Assembly: GCA_032209605.1 (NCBI GenBank)
Contig: JASFXZ010000014.1
Coordinates: 18,619,231-18,683,230 of the forward strand
Source: Mactromeris polynyma
Lineage: Eukaryota > Mollusca > Bivalvia > Venerida > Mactridae
Direction: 5' to 3'
DNA: 64,000 nt
Part shown: piece after piece, positions 35,501 to 46,989 of the stretch
Layout: every line of letters begins with the position of its first letter
Position numbering within the stretch: position 1 is the first letter of the stretch
Translations under genes and position numbers: made by a program
The notes under the pieces: model-generated
Database searches by the model: none
What the model saw: the letters and a program-made list of their open reading frames with translations, nothing else
Told to the model about the DNA's origin: nothing

Positions 35501-38500
35501 TAAACTTCAAAGGGCCATAAAAAAGGTCTGATCATTTCATGCAGTACATTACAGTTTAGCTGCATGATAATGCAGTATATCATGACACCCTGACTAATCT
35601 AGAAATGAATGTCTACCAGCCAAAATATAATTCCATCAATTCAAGCATTGGTGAAAGGCTGGAGACACAATGCTCAACAACGATTACAGTCACTTCAATT
35701 CAACAAATTGTTACCTTAAATTCATTGAGTTTTGGATACATGTGTGCCGGCATCATCTCTCCATGTGTGTACACTTTTATGTCCGTTTTTTCTGTACTCT
35801 TCAACAGCTGATACAAGTCCATCATATCATGTCCAGAAACCAAAATACACTGTAGAGGAAGCATAAACAGATAAACAGTTTATTTCCCAAATTTCTACAA
35901 CACTTCATGTACAATGACACAGATAAGATTATCGACTTGATAGAATACAGTAAAATCTCGCTTAAAGACCACCTCAATAATAAGACCACCTCAAAGTTAA
36001 GAACACACTTTTTCACGGTTTTGCTCTTTATTCAGATCCTCAATATTAAGACCACCACAATAAGAAGACCAGTTTTCAAGGGTCCAAAGGGTGGTCTTAT
36101 TATTGAGGTTTTACTGTATGTAGACATTGCCTGGACTAAGTCGCTGATATACATTATTCTGCCACCTGTTTTTTTTATATTTATTAGGGATGTCTATATT
36201 CGGTTAATTTGCTCATCGGTTAACCGGTTAATCGTTTGCATCCCTAATATTTATGCATACTGAGTTACCTGTGATATGGAAGCCTGCGGAAACTCAAGAG
36301 GTTTCCTGTGTGAACATAATGCTAACAACGGATGTTACCTCATGTTTAAAGTGAATATACTGTCCTTTAAAGAGGGTCAACATAATTTCTTGTAATCACA
36401 CTTGTGAGAAATATTCCTAGATATAATACAATTTCATGACGTATGTTGGAAAACAGTTCATGAAAAAGTCACAGATTATTAAAAAAACGTTACAATTTAA
36501 TTTTTTGTTAGTTCAGTTAGTTCACATCTAAAGTTGTGTTTTTAGGCTTGACACACAAGCCTAGTCTATATGGTCCATTGAAAGATGAACACTGATTTTA
36601 TTTCTGTTGTCTTATTTATTTACAAATGTTGATAAACTCTGACACAAACATTCAGGTTTATTCACTTTAACAAGGTTTTTCAACAGCCACTTATCAAACC
36701 TGACATATGTGAACAAAATTAATGTTAATCTAAACTACTTGATATGTATCATGATGAAAAAGGGCTGCATAGACGATAAGGCAGTTATTTTTCGTTATTG
36801 CTTGGCAATAATTTCCTTGGGGGATACCGTATCAATATTTAAGACAAATCATGCAGGAGTTAATGTTCTTGAATTGATCCCACAAATCAGTGGGTGTACT
36901 GCAGATGATTTCAGGTTACCCAAGCTGATATTTTAATATTAAAGCAAAGACGATGTCTCGTAGTATCAAAGCAACCTGCAGGCTGAAGCTGAGGCTAATG
37001 TAGACAGTGAACAACATTTCAAAGATTCCAGTCCATTCTGTGTAGCAATGATGTAATAGACAACGTAAGCTTTTACTTTGGTCTAATATTGAATCTCATA
37101 TGTTAATCCCTATAAGAGTTGTAAATACATTTTTTTCGAAGTACATGTATTTGCATCATCCAGAATATTTCCGTATCTAAGTATATGTATACCCTAAAAC
37201 TTGGTTATCCACTGACAAGTAGTATTCAATCAAATGTCAGAAGATTCAAGATCGATGCAAAAAGCAGTTATTTCTGATCTTGACAACTGGTTGATTTAAC
37301 CTAGTTTCTTATGTTAAAGTTTACAATTGCTGTATGCCGATGTTCCTGATTGCATCAAACAGGTGCATCTCACCACATGATAGTAATTTTAGATATGATA
37401 AACTGTTTAAGTTGAGTTAGACATAATCAATACTTCTGTTTGGATGAATATGTAAATCACACAGAGAATGTCTCAGCAGTACATTATAACAATTTACAAA
37501 AACATGACAAGGTCAAACATGACATATTTTGTGAACAAGATTTGATGTCTATCATAGATTTTTTTCTTAAAAGGAAGTGAAATTACTGATAACCATCAGC
37601 CAATGAGCGTTAAATTGTTTCCTATACAAATACATGTTACAATTATTGCAATTTAAATGGATAAAGTTTACACTTACAGGGCTCTAGAAATCCAGTAGCC
37701 CAATGTCCCGGACAAGTCTAATTGCCACCAGATGAGTTGGACTGGGACAAGTCTATTATGCACGCCTACCTGTTAATCCATACCTTATTCCATGCTTGTA
37801 CAACTAGCCTCCTATGTCGGACAGGTCAAAATTAAATGTACACTAGTCTGAGACAGGTGTATTTAAAGATAATTTCTAGAGCCCTGCCTTATAGGGCCTT
37901 TAAGGTACCCACCTTTCCTTCCTTTGGTGTTGTACAGACATTTGTTGGTGTTGGAATACCGAACATTCTTCTATGTCCCCTGTCCAGTAATTCCATCACA
38001 CGAAGGTTAATCGCGCCAACATCTAACGCTTTCTGAAGATTCAAACCAAGATCATGTCTATCCTCTTCCTTCGCTGTCTCCAGAAAATCCAGAGTCTGCA
38101 ATAGTCCAGTATTTCTTATAAAACATAAATGTATTTATTCATAAGCTGTGGACAAATGGTTTTGATTTATCATATACATGAACATAAGAACCAACACCTA
38201 ACATTATACATCTTCTACACATATTTAAAAGCTTCAATGACAACACAGACATACCCAAGTAAAAAAAACATTAGAATTACTTTAGTGAGATGAAAAAAAA
38301 GTAATTTTTACTCGCAATTTCTAATATTAATAAAATATATATATTATATAATAAGTTAATTCGTTAATGAACGCGTTTTCTTGACTTGTTCTGTGATGTA
38401 TTCCATCCATTAAACTTGATCCCCCTTGTTGTCCCCTAGGTTCTACTTGATTGTTTTTAATGGTTGGCTGGACCATTCCTTGGACCCCTGTTCCCATACA

Positions 38501-41500
38501 TGTTTACCCTTGCATCTTCACAGTGCCTAATGTTTTGTAGACTGTTGTTTTCCCGGGGTTCTGTGTGTTGGGAGGCATTGTCTCGTGTATGTGACATTCC
38601 CTGCAGCAACTGAATCTCTCTTCCAAAACAATACCTGTGACTCTTTGGATACATTTTTTGTACAGAACTCTAAGAAGTTCAAAAATGTATGCCCACTCAT
38701 GCAAAATCCTGCACCATGTATTATATCCAACAGTCACTGGGCAAATATTTTCATACAAAACTCGATCAAGAGTTCACATTAGCCTCACAAAATTGAATTC
38801 AAATACATGCATGCATTAATTTGAAGTAAAAAGTACTATCAAACATTATCCAGCATTTGTTCCAGTTTAAGGGGAATGGTGGCTGGGCCCTTTGAGATGG
38901 GAATATAGCATCATAAGGGAAAAAGGGGAAAATAATGTACAGATCAAAGTTTACATTTCTGTTTCCAGACCTTGTATCCTTTACCTTGTGGTGGTCAATA
39001 GTTACAGTATCATAGGATATGTTATGTAACTGATAAATGTTATTGGTTTTAGACGGTAATATAAGCAATGCTGTGGGAGAGGAAACAAGAATACTGGAAA
39101 TAAATAGTTTTCAGAGAGGGAAATGGGTCTCTGAACCAACCTTGAAAAACACTTTATCAAACTTTTGGTATTGGTATGTAAAATTCATTCAGGAAGCCAT
39201 TACAGTTAACTAGTAATAAAACAATAACCTGAAAGATGAATTTGGACACCCAAGGATCTGTCTCACCCAATGAATGAGCATGTGTCGAGTATGCTGATAA
39301 ACCTTTGATACCATATAAGGTCATATATCTAACACCATTCACATCAGGTCCATATATAGCTTGATCTTCAAGAACACCAACTTTGTCGCCTGTATAAACA
39401 AAATACATGTAATGTTGATTAGTATACAATATCATAATATTGTCATCATTTCCTTACCAATCCCAATCATTTTGACCACAAAAATGTGTCTGTATCCTGT
39501 AACCAGAACTACCCTATCATGTTACCCCCACCCCCATCATAATTGTGGTTGCTTTGAAGAGGTACGTGCAATGAGTAACCTCTGATTAACACAGGGAAGG
39601 TTATCAATTGCTTCGCATTTACAACACTGCTTCGGTCTACAGACCACTCAAAATAACTACATCACAACAACTGCAGTGTTTTAACACTGAGAAACCAGTG
39701 GGCTTGAATTGAGGACCTCTCCTTTACATGGCAATCTCTGTACCGACGGACCTAACCTGGCTGCTTACACATCTTCTGCAAGGACATGTGCTCCCTGGTG
39801 ACATATACTTTAGTCAAATAATCAAGAAAATTGTATGCCTGGATTTGGTTTCTAACTCTTAACCTCTAGATTGTCAGCCGTATTTATACTATCATATCAG
39901 TGCATAAAAACACCCAATACCCTAGGTTAAAATTCAATATTTGTTCCAAGGTCAAAACTATAAATGTAACAGTTTTCTGTCTCCCTATTCACCCACCAAA
40001 AATGCTGCACTCTAAATACTTTCTGACCCTTGACAGGAAATGTTTCAGTCAGGAGAAATACAACAGTAAAACCTCAATAATAAGACCACTATTGAGACCC
40101 TTGTTAATTGATCATACTGAGGTGGTCTTCTTATTGAGGTTAAATAAAGAGCAAAACAGTGCAAATGGACTTGAAAATTATGTCCTTAATTTTGAGGTGG
40201 TCTTAACATTGAGATGGTCTTTAAGTGAGGTTTTACTGTACTAACATGTATAAGGTGTCAATTTTCAAAAAAATAAATAACAAACTTATCTAACAACATC
40301 ACAAAGTTGGGTCTGGAGACAATGACAGTTTTAAATGTGGCCCAATCAATAAATTGAAAAATTGTTGAACAAGTTACATTTACAACTGTATGTAGCTGAC
40401 TGTATAGAGAACCTAATTCTCTTAATACTGTTAAATATTCCTTAATCACATTAATAAATATCAGACATATAAAGCATAATTAGACATTATGTGTAGCAGG
40501 GTAAAAAAATCATTTTCTTTTTTATAAATTAAATTGAATCATTTTTTACTATAAACTGTATGTTAAATTTAATAAATTAATTTGCATATTTAAACAAACA
40601 ATTTTATAAACAATTACCCAGTATGTTAAATTTATTGTCAAACGTTAGACTCAACAAAAATTACCTATGACGCTGATAAAGGCAGATAACGTGCATCTAG
40701 AACATAAATCTAGTAAGCTCCTGATTTATGCTGATCATAAATTGCAAACTAAATAAGAAATGACATTTTAAATTGGGCAATTCATAAAATAAAAACTCAA
40801 ACACTTGGGTATGATAGAAGTATGTTTGTATTCTGTATGTTTTTCTTGAAAGTAAGATATATACATGTAGACTGATGCTTAAAATAGAATTGAATGTTAT
40901 CTCAAGTGTCCATATTATATCAAAGAAAACTTTGGGCCACACTTTTACTAAGTTTTAACATTTTTTCCACTCAGTTAGTTTATGTGTATGTAAATATACG
41001 GTCGGACCTCATTTATTCAACAACCTTCTACCCAAATACAATGTACTTGGTATCATCCAAAATAAATATCTTCCTAGGCACATCAAATTGATATGGGCTA
41101 TTTGAAACCATGTACTATTCGAAATGAAATTTCGGACACGATGATTTCGAATGAACAAGGTCCTTCTGTATGTAATAACATGGGAAAAACATGAGAAAAC
41201 GTTATTTCGGTAATATTTTGCAATTAATCAAATGAAAGATGTTTTAGACAATGTACCAACAACAATGGATAAAGGTCATTAAAATATTTTACGTTCAGTT
41301 GGGCCAGATACATATTTAAAACATGATTGATGTTAAGACCATGCATGACAGGAAATATTCATTCAAATTCCCAAACTGAAACATGCATGCCAAGGTTCTA
41401 TTTCCCTACACACCCGTGAATGCTTTACTACATTGCAATGTATGATAAGAATTGATGATTGTGTTGTAAAGTTTAATGTACAATGTATTACACTTTAGGG

Positions 41501-44500
41501 CCACCTCAAGTATATTATTTTATATTTGTGTTTTTCTGTCAAGTCAGTTCATTTATGTCACAGTAAAGACACAAACACAGTGTGGGTTGGAAATGTCTGA
41601 CATTTAACCAATATCAGATGTTAATGGTTATTTTTGGTATCAGGTCGGGTAGATAATAAATAAGGGATATTTTGTATCTTTGATACCTTTTTTTTTGTTA
41701 ATGCAGTCAAGTGGTGTAAATCTGAAACAAGAGTGCAAATGGATAAATCTAATTTGCAATCACTTTCCCAAGGTCGATTTTGTAATAAACTTTATCTGAA
41801 ATTTTGTTGCAAAACATATCCCAAAATCAATATAAACATGATTATCGCTGCATGTGGTCATTACAAACTGAATGGTCCCACATGCCTCAGTTGCCTTTAA
41901 TTTATTTATCAAGTGCATTGTACATACACTTAAAGATAGAAAATATATTTTTATGATCTTTTTAGGGAAAATGTGAAGTCATTGTTGCTCGGTAATCTGT
42001 AAAGCAAACACTCCTTAGAAGTGTTTGAACTTAAAACAGAACATGTACAGATGACAGGGAACAGGGGTCTCCAAAAGAATTTGAGAGCTATAATGCAAAG
42101 TTGGCTTTGAGTATAATTGTATTTTTCTTTAGATTCTTACCGATAAAATGGCCATACATGTAGTAAGTAACAATTAATTACAGATAACTGATTGCCAGTA
42201 CAAGCATTGTCAGAACCCACTTTACACATGATGTTATCACTACATCAAGAACCTTGGGAGAACAGTATCTTTCAATTAATGTAAATGAATCACCTGCAAA
42301 CCAATACAATTTGATACTCTTTAATTGAAGTAAGAAACATGTTGCCTTGAGCAAGGTGATATATACAAAGTATTTCACAATAGTTGACATTTCTGTGCAG
42401 TCCTTCTTCGCTATGGGTCAAATGAAATTTGCCAGTAAAATAAACAGTGGTTACAATGAAGCATAGCGTAATGAGTGAACTTTACATATCTACCTTCATT
42501 TGCCAGATATTCAAGATCATCATAACCATCTGCTGGTTTCCATACAGCTGGTCCATGGTTTAGAACATCCGGTAGAGGGGTACCAGCTTTCTGATGTGCT
42601 TCCTGTAAAGCCACTCGAAACAAATCACGATATTCAACCGTTTTTCTGATGTATTCTGGGAATCTGTCTTGATCGAAGTTAACATTGGTCAGTGTGCTGT
42701 GAAATATAACAACAGAATGACTATACTGCAAATGCCATCTATAGCACTTTTAGTGCTCAAAATCTTAATGGTATATGCTGAATAAAAGTTAATGCCAATT
42801 TTATTGAAATGTAGCATTATTATATATATCAATTATCTAAATCAATTAAATCCTCAATCTGACCAATCACAGAAGGAATATTACATGACATATGACCAAC
42901 CTTTCTTGGTCAATAAATTGGCAAAGAATATGGTTTTAATTGAAGATAATCTATCAAGTCATGTGTAGAAGTTGTCACCTAACACTACAGTGCCATTTAA
43001 TAACTGGTTAATTTTCTTGCGTTACCAAAATACCATTTAAATGGAATGGAAATCAAGTATTATCTGACACAGCCTTTACAAATACTTTGGATGATATAGG
43101 CAAGTTGTATTATAAGGATGCAGTTTTCAAAAGTGAATAGAGGAATTAATCAGTAGGATGTGGCGAACTAAGTGAAAGAAAACAAAGGTTTGGAGTATGA
43201 ATAACAGGTTTGTACAGGTTTTTAGGAAAATAAAGGTTTTAAAGGATTTTCCAACCATTAAAGGTTGTGACAGGTTTTAAAGGATTTTCCAACCATTAAA
43301 GGTTGTGACAGGTTTTAAAGGATTTTCCAACCATTAAAGGTTGTGACAGGTTTTAAAAGATTTTCCAACCATTAAATGTTGTGACAGGTTTTAAAGGATT
43401 TTCCAACCATTAAAGGTTGTGACAGGTTTTAAAGGATTTTCCAACCATTGAATGTTGTGACAGGTTTTAAGGATTTTCCAACCATTAAAGGTTGTGACAG
43501 GTTTTAAAGGATTTTCCAACCATTAAATGTTGTGACAGGTTTTAAAGGATTTTCCAACCATTAAAGGTTGTGACAGGTTTTAAAGGATTTTCCAACCATT
43601 AAATGTTGTGACAGGTTTTAAAGGATTTTCCAACCATTAAATGTTGTGACAGGTTTTAAAGGATTTTCCAACCATTAAATGTTGTGACAGGTTTTAAAGG
43701 ATTTTCCAACCATTAAATGTTGTGACAGGTTTTAAAGGATTTTCCAACCATTAAAGGTTGTGACAGGTTTTAAAGGATTTTCCAACCATTAAATGTTGTG
43801 ACAGGTTTTAAAGGATTTTCCAACCATTAAAGGTTGTGACAGGTTTTAAAGGATTTTCCAACTATTAAAGGTTGTGACAGGTTTTAAAGATTTCACTAGG
43901 AGGCCTGCATTAGGTTTTATTGTTTTGCATACATAATATTAATAAGACATTTCTTTCACCTGAACATTGCTTTCTGTACAAAAATGTCACAATCTTCTGA
44001 TGCATATATACCCATGTTCACAGCCCTGTTGGCATGCATAGCCAGTCCACGGATAGCATACATTAGTAAATCTTGCAATGCAGCCACCTGGGAACTCTTA
44101 CCACAAACTCCGACAGTTACACATCCACGGCGGGACTTTGTCTGCTCACATTGAAAACAAAACATATCTGCAATACAAAGTAAAACAAGCATCATAATAT
44201 TGTTTTTTGAGAAAACTGCAACATAGCTCTAATTGTATTACTAATCAATCAATTATTTTCATCAATTTTTATGTCAAAATATAATATTACAACCAGAATG
44301 CATCAATGATGCAGGAAGAAGTAGATAATTGTACGATCTTAATAGTGTCAAGTTTTTAAAAAACTTCTTATTGGTGTGGTTTTTAAGTGAGGTTTTACTA
44401 ACTAGTGCATAAATATGGAATAATTAGGCCGAGAATTGCATTCAGGATAAGACAATGTTTAATCCTTTCAAGACTATTACAAATTTAAGACCTCTGCATA

Positions 44501-46147
44501 AGAACTACACAAGTGAGGCCACAAATAATACTGTCACAGAAAAGATACATGTATCATCTGTACTTTGTTTTTTATTTGATATTTCAGATAATTTTAGTAA
44601 CATTTTAGTTGTATTTATTTTCAACATTCATTATCTCTGGTATAGTTCCCACATTTAAAATATTTACCTCCCTTGTTCTGAATAGTCAGCCATATTGATA
44701 GGCAAATTTCCTTCAAGTTCATAGGGAATATAATACAGACGATGATAAAATAATCAGATATATATAAAAGTAACTTCATTATGCTCATGTGGCCTGATGG
44801 CTCAGAAAGTTGAAGAAAGAGTGGTTGTCACATGCAAATTCTCCTGGTATTTTCTCAATTATCATATATTTGAGAATTACTCCTATAAGTGCTTATCCTT
44901 CTTGCCTATCAAAATGGCTGATGAATAAGAACAAGGGAGGTAAATATTGTAGATGTGGGAACTATCAATTTGAGGTGAAGTTGTCAGTTACTAGTGGATT
45001 TAGAGCTGGTTTAATAGTACCGGTTGGTAACCATGGACTCATGATGGAGCACTGGTTAGATTATCTGACCGCTGTATATGACTGAAATACTGTTCAAATA
45101 TGGCATAAATCCCGAAACAGTAATACTCTTTTACTCTTGATGATTTCACAAAATCTGTGCTGCCTTACCATTACACAGTATAGAAGACTCCAGTGACCTT
45201 CGGTGTTTGCTATATATGCTTTTTAATATTTCCATGGGTGTATGTATCACAGTGTTGCAACTTAAAGTAGAGATTGGTGCCAGGACGATCAGAGGAGAGG
45301 AATTACTAAGACTGTTCCCAAAAGTCCTCTCAGTGCTTTGATTTATTTGTGATACCAAATATGTTAGTGTCTGTGACCAATCAGAATATAAGCAGCTATG
45401 TAAATCAAAAGAGACTCGGAACGATGTTGCTGATATTTTATACTTAAGCCTATTATTTATTATCAATAATTATAATGAATATAAAAAGTCAGCAACAACG
45501 TTCTGTGTCCCTTTGTACACGAGCCTCTTCATGATTAAGTCAAGTCACGGAATTAAGTAATCCGAGCCTTCTCTGTCCCTAAAACAGCCCCTTTTACGAT
45601 TTTTGATATTTCATGTTGCTGGTTAGGCCGCAAAAAAAAAAAAAAAAAAGGCTATAGGGTCAGAGAAGTCTCGGATTAGGAATTAAGTAGACATTTAATT
45701 TCGTGGTCAAGTCTATAGAGCTATAGGTCCACAAGGTGAATCTCAAGGGGCATTTTGAGATTTTTTACCAGATTTTACCATTTTAAATTCCAATTACCTT
45801 TAATTTAGAGAAATATTTACCCTTTGAACAGCCAAAATCATAGGGTCGAAATGTTGCTATTTGGAAATTCCAGGGGTCAAATGTCATCTCAAGGGTCAAA
45901 TGGAGCCCATGTAGAAGCTAGTCAAGTATGTTTGTTATTTGTAATATAATCGGAAGACATTACAAATAAAGTTGGTGTTGAAACGATTACCTGGTTTAGT
46001 CAGCGTGTTTGCCGTCGCGGCTGATGAGGCCAGCCTCTGTTGTAAGCAGAAACTGGACCTGACGTAGGCCGTACAATTTTGAAACAAATTCCGGGTAGCG
46101 ATGCTCCTCAAAACCAATTGTTTACTCTTTAACATTCCACGGAACAT
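32568..46147 (-). CDS. hcp: Mitochondrial-type hybrid cluster protein, 9 exons
   Basis: Exons, in order of translation: 46147-45991, 44167-43960, 42696-42494, 39389-39229, 38095-37913, 35849-35715, 35154-34948, 33939-33832 and 33077-32568. All are GT-AG and phase-consistent, giving 623 residues. The first 52 residues are rich in Arg, Ser and Leu with no Asp or Glu, a mitochondrial presequence; the body matches bacterial Hcp (about 550). Cys56, 59, 68 and 74 (CFQCEQT...GCVTVGVC) match the N-terminal [4Fe-4S] motif CX2CX8CX5C. Hybrid-cluster ligands are all present: His311 (SGHDMMD), Glu335 (THGEMMP), Cys379 (STNC), Cys473 (GGCDG), Cys501 (GCAKYR), Cys528 (GQCND) and Glu562 (WFEQKAV). Their spacing equals that of the Desulfovibrio enzyme, apart from a small shift around Cys528. 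The family reduces hydroxylamine or nitric oxide, or handles S-nitrosylation or peroxide; the animal substrate is unknown. Introns hold a 38-bp minisatellite and many MITEs. Confidence 0.93.
33325..33410 (-). mobile_element. tRNA-derived SINE head, minus strand
   Basis: On the minus strand GGGGTAGAGCATCTGACTCC and AAGGTCGTGAGTTCA resemble A- and B-boxes of a tRNA-derived SINE. It lies in Hcp intron 8. The body is not defined. Confidence 0.55.
35205..35520 (-). repeat. Units of the 155-bp repeat family, inverted
   Basis: Two units with ACGAGGATGCACAACTACAC, CTTATCAATCCTGTGAA, GAAATCCAACC and GGGCCATAA, the reverse complement of the units inside 15542-16350. The TATGTCTCCC ends are not seen here, so this is a fragment. 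It lies in Hcp intron 6, about 50 bp from exon 7. Confidence 0.8.
35946..36118. mobile_element. MITE family C, copy 1
   Basis: Ends TACAGTAAAATCTCGCTTAA and its complement ending GAGGTTTTACTGTA, with internal direct and inverted copies of CAATAATAAGACCACC. The TA at each end fits a TA target duplication as in Tc1/mariner-type MITEs. It lies in Hcp intron 5. Other copies: 40062-40240, 51857-52004, 54155-54247, and a fragment at 44362-44398. Confidence 0.85.
36185..36246. mobile_element. 62-bp hAT miniature with 8-bp TSD
   Basis: TAGGGATG at 36185 and CATCCCTA at 36246 are inverted ends, flanked by a perfect 8-bp duplication ATATTTAT (36177-36184 and 36247-36254). The interior holds a small hairpin around CGGTTAACCGGTTAATCG. 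The termini share TAGGGATGTC with the 1.1-kb hAT element at 608-1743. Confidence 0.88.
37678..37885. mobile_element. MITE family B, copy 2, next to Hcp exon 5
   Basis: AGGGCTCTAGAAATCCAGTA at the left end and ATTTCTAGAGCCCT at the right end, with the same internal GACAAGT motifs as 32306-32536. It ends 27 bp from the exon-5 donor side of the Hcp gene. Confidence 0.85.
38382..38625 (+). repeat. Dispersed repeat family A, copy 3
   Basis: Collinear with 4786-5042 and 24717-24925: CTTGACTTGTTCTGTGATGT, GGACCATTCCTTGGACCCCT, CATACATGTTTACCCTTGC, TTTTGTAGACTGTTGTTTTC, GGGAGGCATTGTCTCG. It lies in Hcp intron 4. The many overlapping short ORFs here are not genes. Confidence 0.65.
39640..39770 (-). 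mobile_element. tRNA-derived SINE-like segment, minus strand
   Basis: The minus strand shows GGTTAGGTCCGTCGGTACAG and GTCCTCAATTCAAGCCC, an A-/B-box arrangement with normal spacing. It lies in Hcp intron 3. Confidence 0.5.
40062..40240. mobile_element. MITE family C, copy 2
   Basis: CAGTAAAACCTCAATAATAA at the left and GTGAGGTTTTACTGTA at the right, with internal AAGACCAC and GTGGTCTT motifs. It lies in Hcp intron 3. Confidence 0.85.
40997..41170. mobile_element. MITE family D, copy 1
   Basis: The left end TACGGTCGGACCTCATTTAT and the right end GAATGAACAAGGTCCTTCTG TA form an imperfect inverted repeat; the interior has TATTTGAAACCATGTACTAT. A second, 3'-diverged copy is at 52271-52405. It lies in Hcp intron 3. 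Confidence 0.7.
43233..43889. repeat. 38-bp minisatellite, about 17 copies
   Basis: The unit AGGTTTTAAAGGATTTTCCA followed by ACCATTAAAGGTTGTGAC, repeated about 17 times. Variants alternate AAAGG/AAATG in the second half. It lies in Hcp intron 2, 71 bp from the exon-2 donor (on the minus strand). No coding function. Confidence 0.92.
44640..44967. mobile_element. 328-bp MITE in Hcp intron 1
   Basis: Long inverted ends of about 45 bp: ATAGTTCCCACAT, AAATATTTACCTCCC and TTGTTCT at the left, and the matching AACAAGGGAGGTAAATATT, ATGTGGGAACTAT at the right. The ORF at 44810-45085 overlaps it and is not a gene. Confidence 0.8.
45539..45711. mobile_element. 173-bp foldback element in Hcp intron 1
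   Basis: TCAAGTCACGGAATTAAG and AATCCGAGCCTTCTCTG at the left are answered by CAGAGAAGTCTCGGATTAGG and CGTGGTCAAG at the right. An 18-base poly-A run (45632-45649) marks the middle. Diverged arms. Confidence 0.65.
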
Positions 46148-46989
46148 ATTTCCAGCGTTGATCGAAAACAGAAATATCTATATATACAGTTTCTGTAACA
46201 GAAACGTATTATACTATAGAATACACTGTACTTCTAAGTTCTATAGTTCTTATTAATCTTAATCAAGTTAATGCTCACAGCAAACTATATTCCCGCCATT
46301 TCTAAAGAAACCAATTCTGTAACGTTAACTGTCAACAATTTTCGACCTGAAATAACACAATTATGAAAGTCAAATACTTCACATCCGCAAACTGTACGCG
46401 TTTATTGGGCACGTACATGTGAGTCAATCTCGTCAGTATATTGTTTACATGGCCTTGAAAGGTTAAGTTCAAGCTAAAAATACGTTTCAGTGTTCAAGGG
46501 AAATCACTGATCTATAATAAAATAAATTTGAGATATATTAAATGAGTTGTCTTTCTTGCCAGAACTTGCCGACATAAATTGTACTCTAGTTCAAGGGATT
46601 GGTCCTGTTAGCCCCCCCCCCCCAGAATTTCTGGATCCGGTCCTGATTTAGACCCAAAAAAATTATCAATATGTACGGATTTGATTCAATGCGGGCCATT
46701 AGATATACTCCGGGGTGGTATAAATATAAGCATTTCACTCTAATCATGCAGTATAAAACAGCAATATACCGTTAACATCGTGATCGAATCGAAATAAAAA
46801 CGAAGACGGTGAGGACCTGGGACCAATATTGGTCTGAACTTCAATGGGTCTAAAATTAAATTTTGCTTGTACCGCGGGCAAAACCCCATTCTTAGCGAAT
46901 TCTGAACTTTCGTCTATTGAACAGGGTCAGGGAAGAGTCCGAGAAATATGAAAGATACTACAGTTGCATTATTTTGTTTTTGAAGTACA
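46148..46989. other. Upstream region of the Hcp gene
   Basis: Presumed promoter and 5' UTR of Hcp on the minus strand. I see no canonical TATA box near the ATG. There is a run of 12 or so C bases at about 46610. No other gene is supported. Confidence 0.4.

Noticed and set aside
44810..45085. 91-residue ORF on the plus strand within Hcp intron 1
   Set aside because: Overlaps the inverted end of a 328-bp MITE and shows no recognisable domain.
32568..46147. Hcp as bacterial contamination or a misassembled bacterial contig
   Set aside because: Eight GT-AG introns with matching phases, a presequence exon, and introns containing the same MITE families as neighbouring animal genes.
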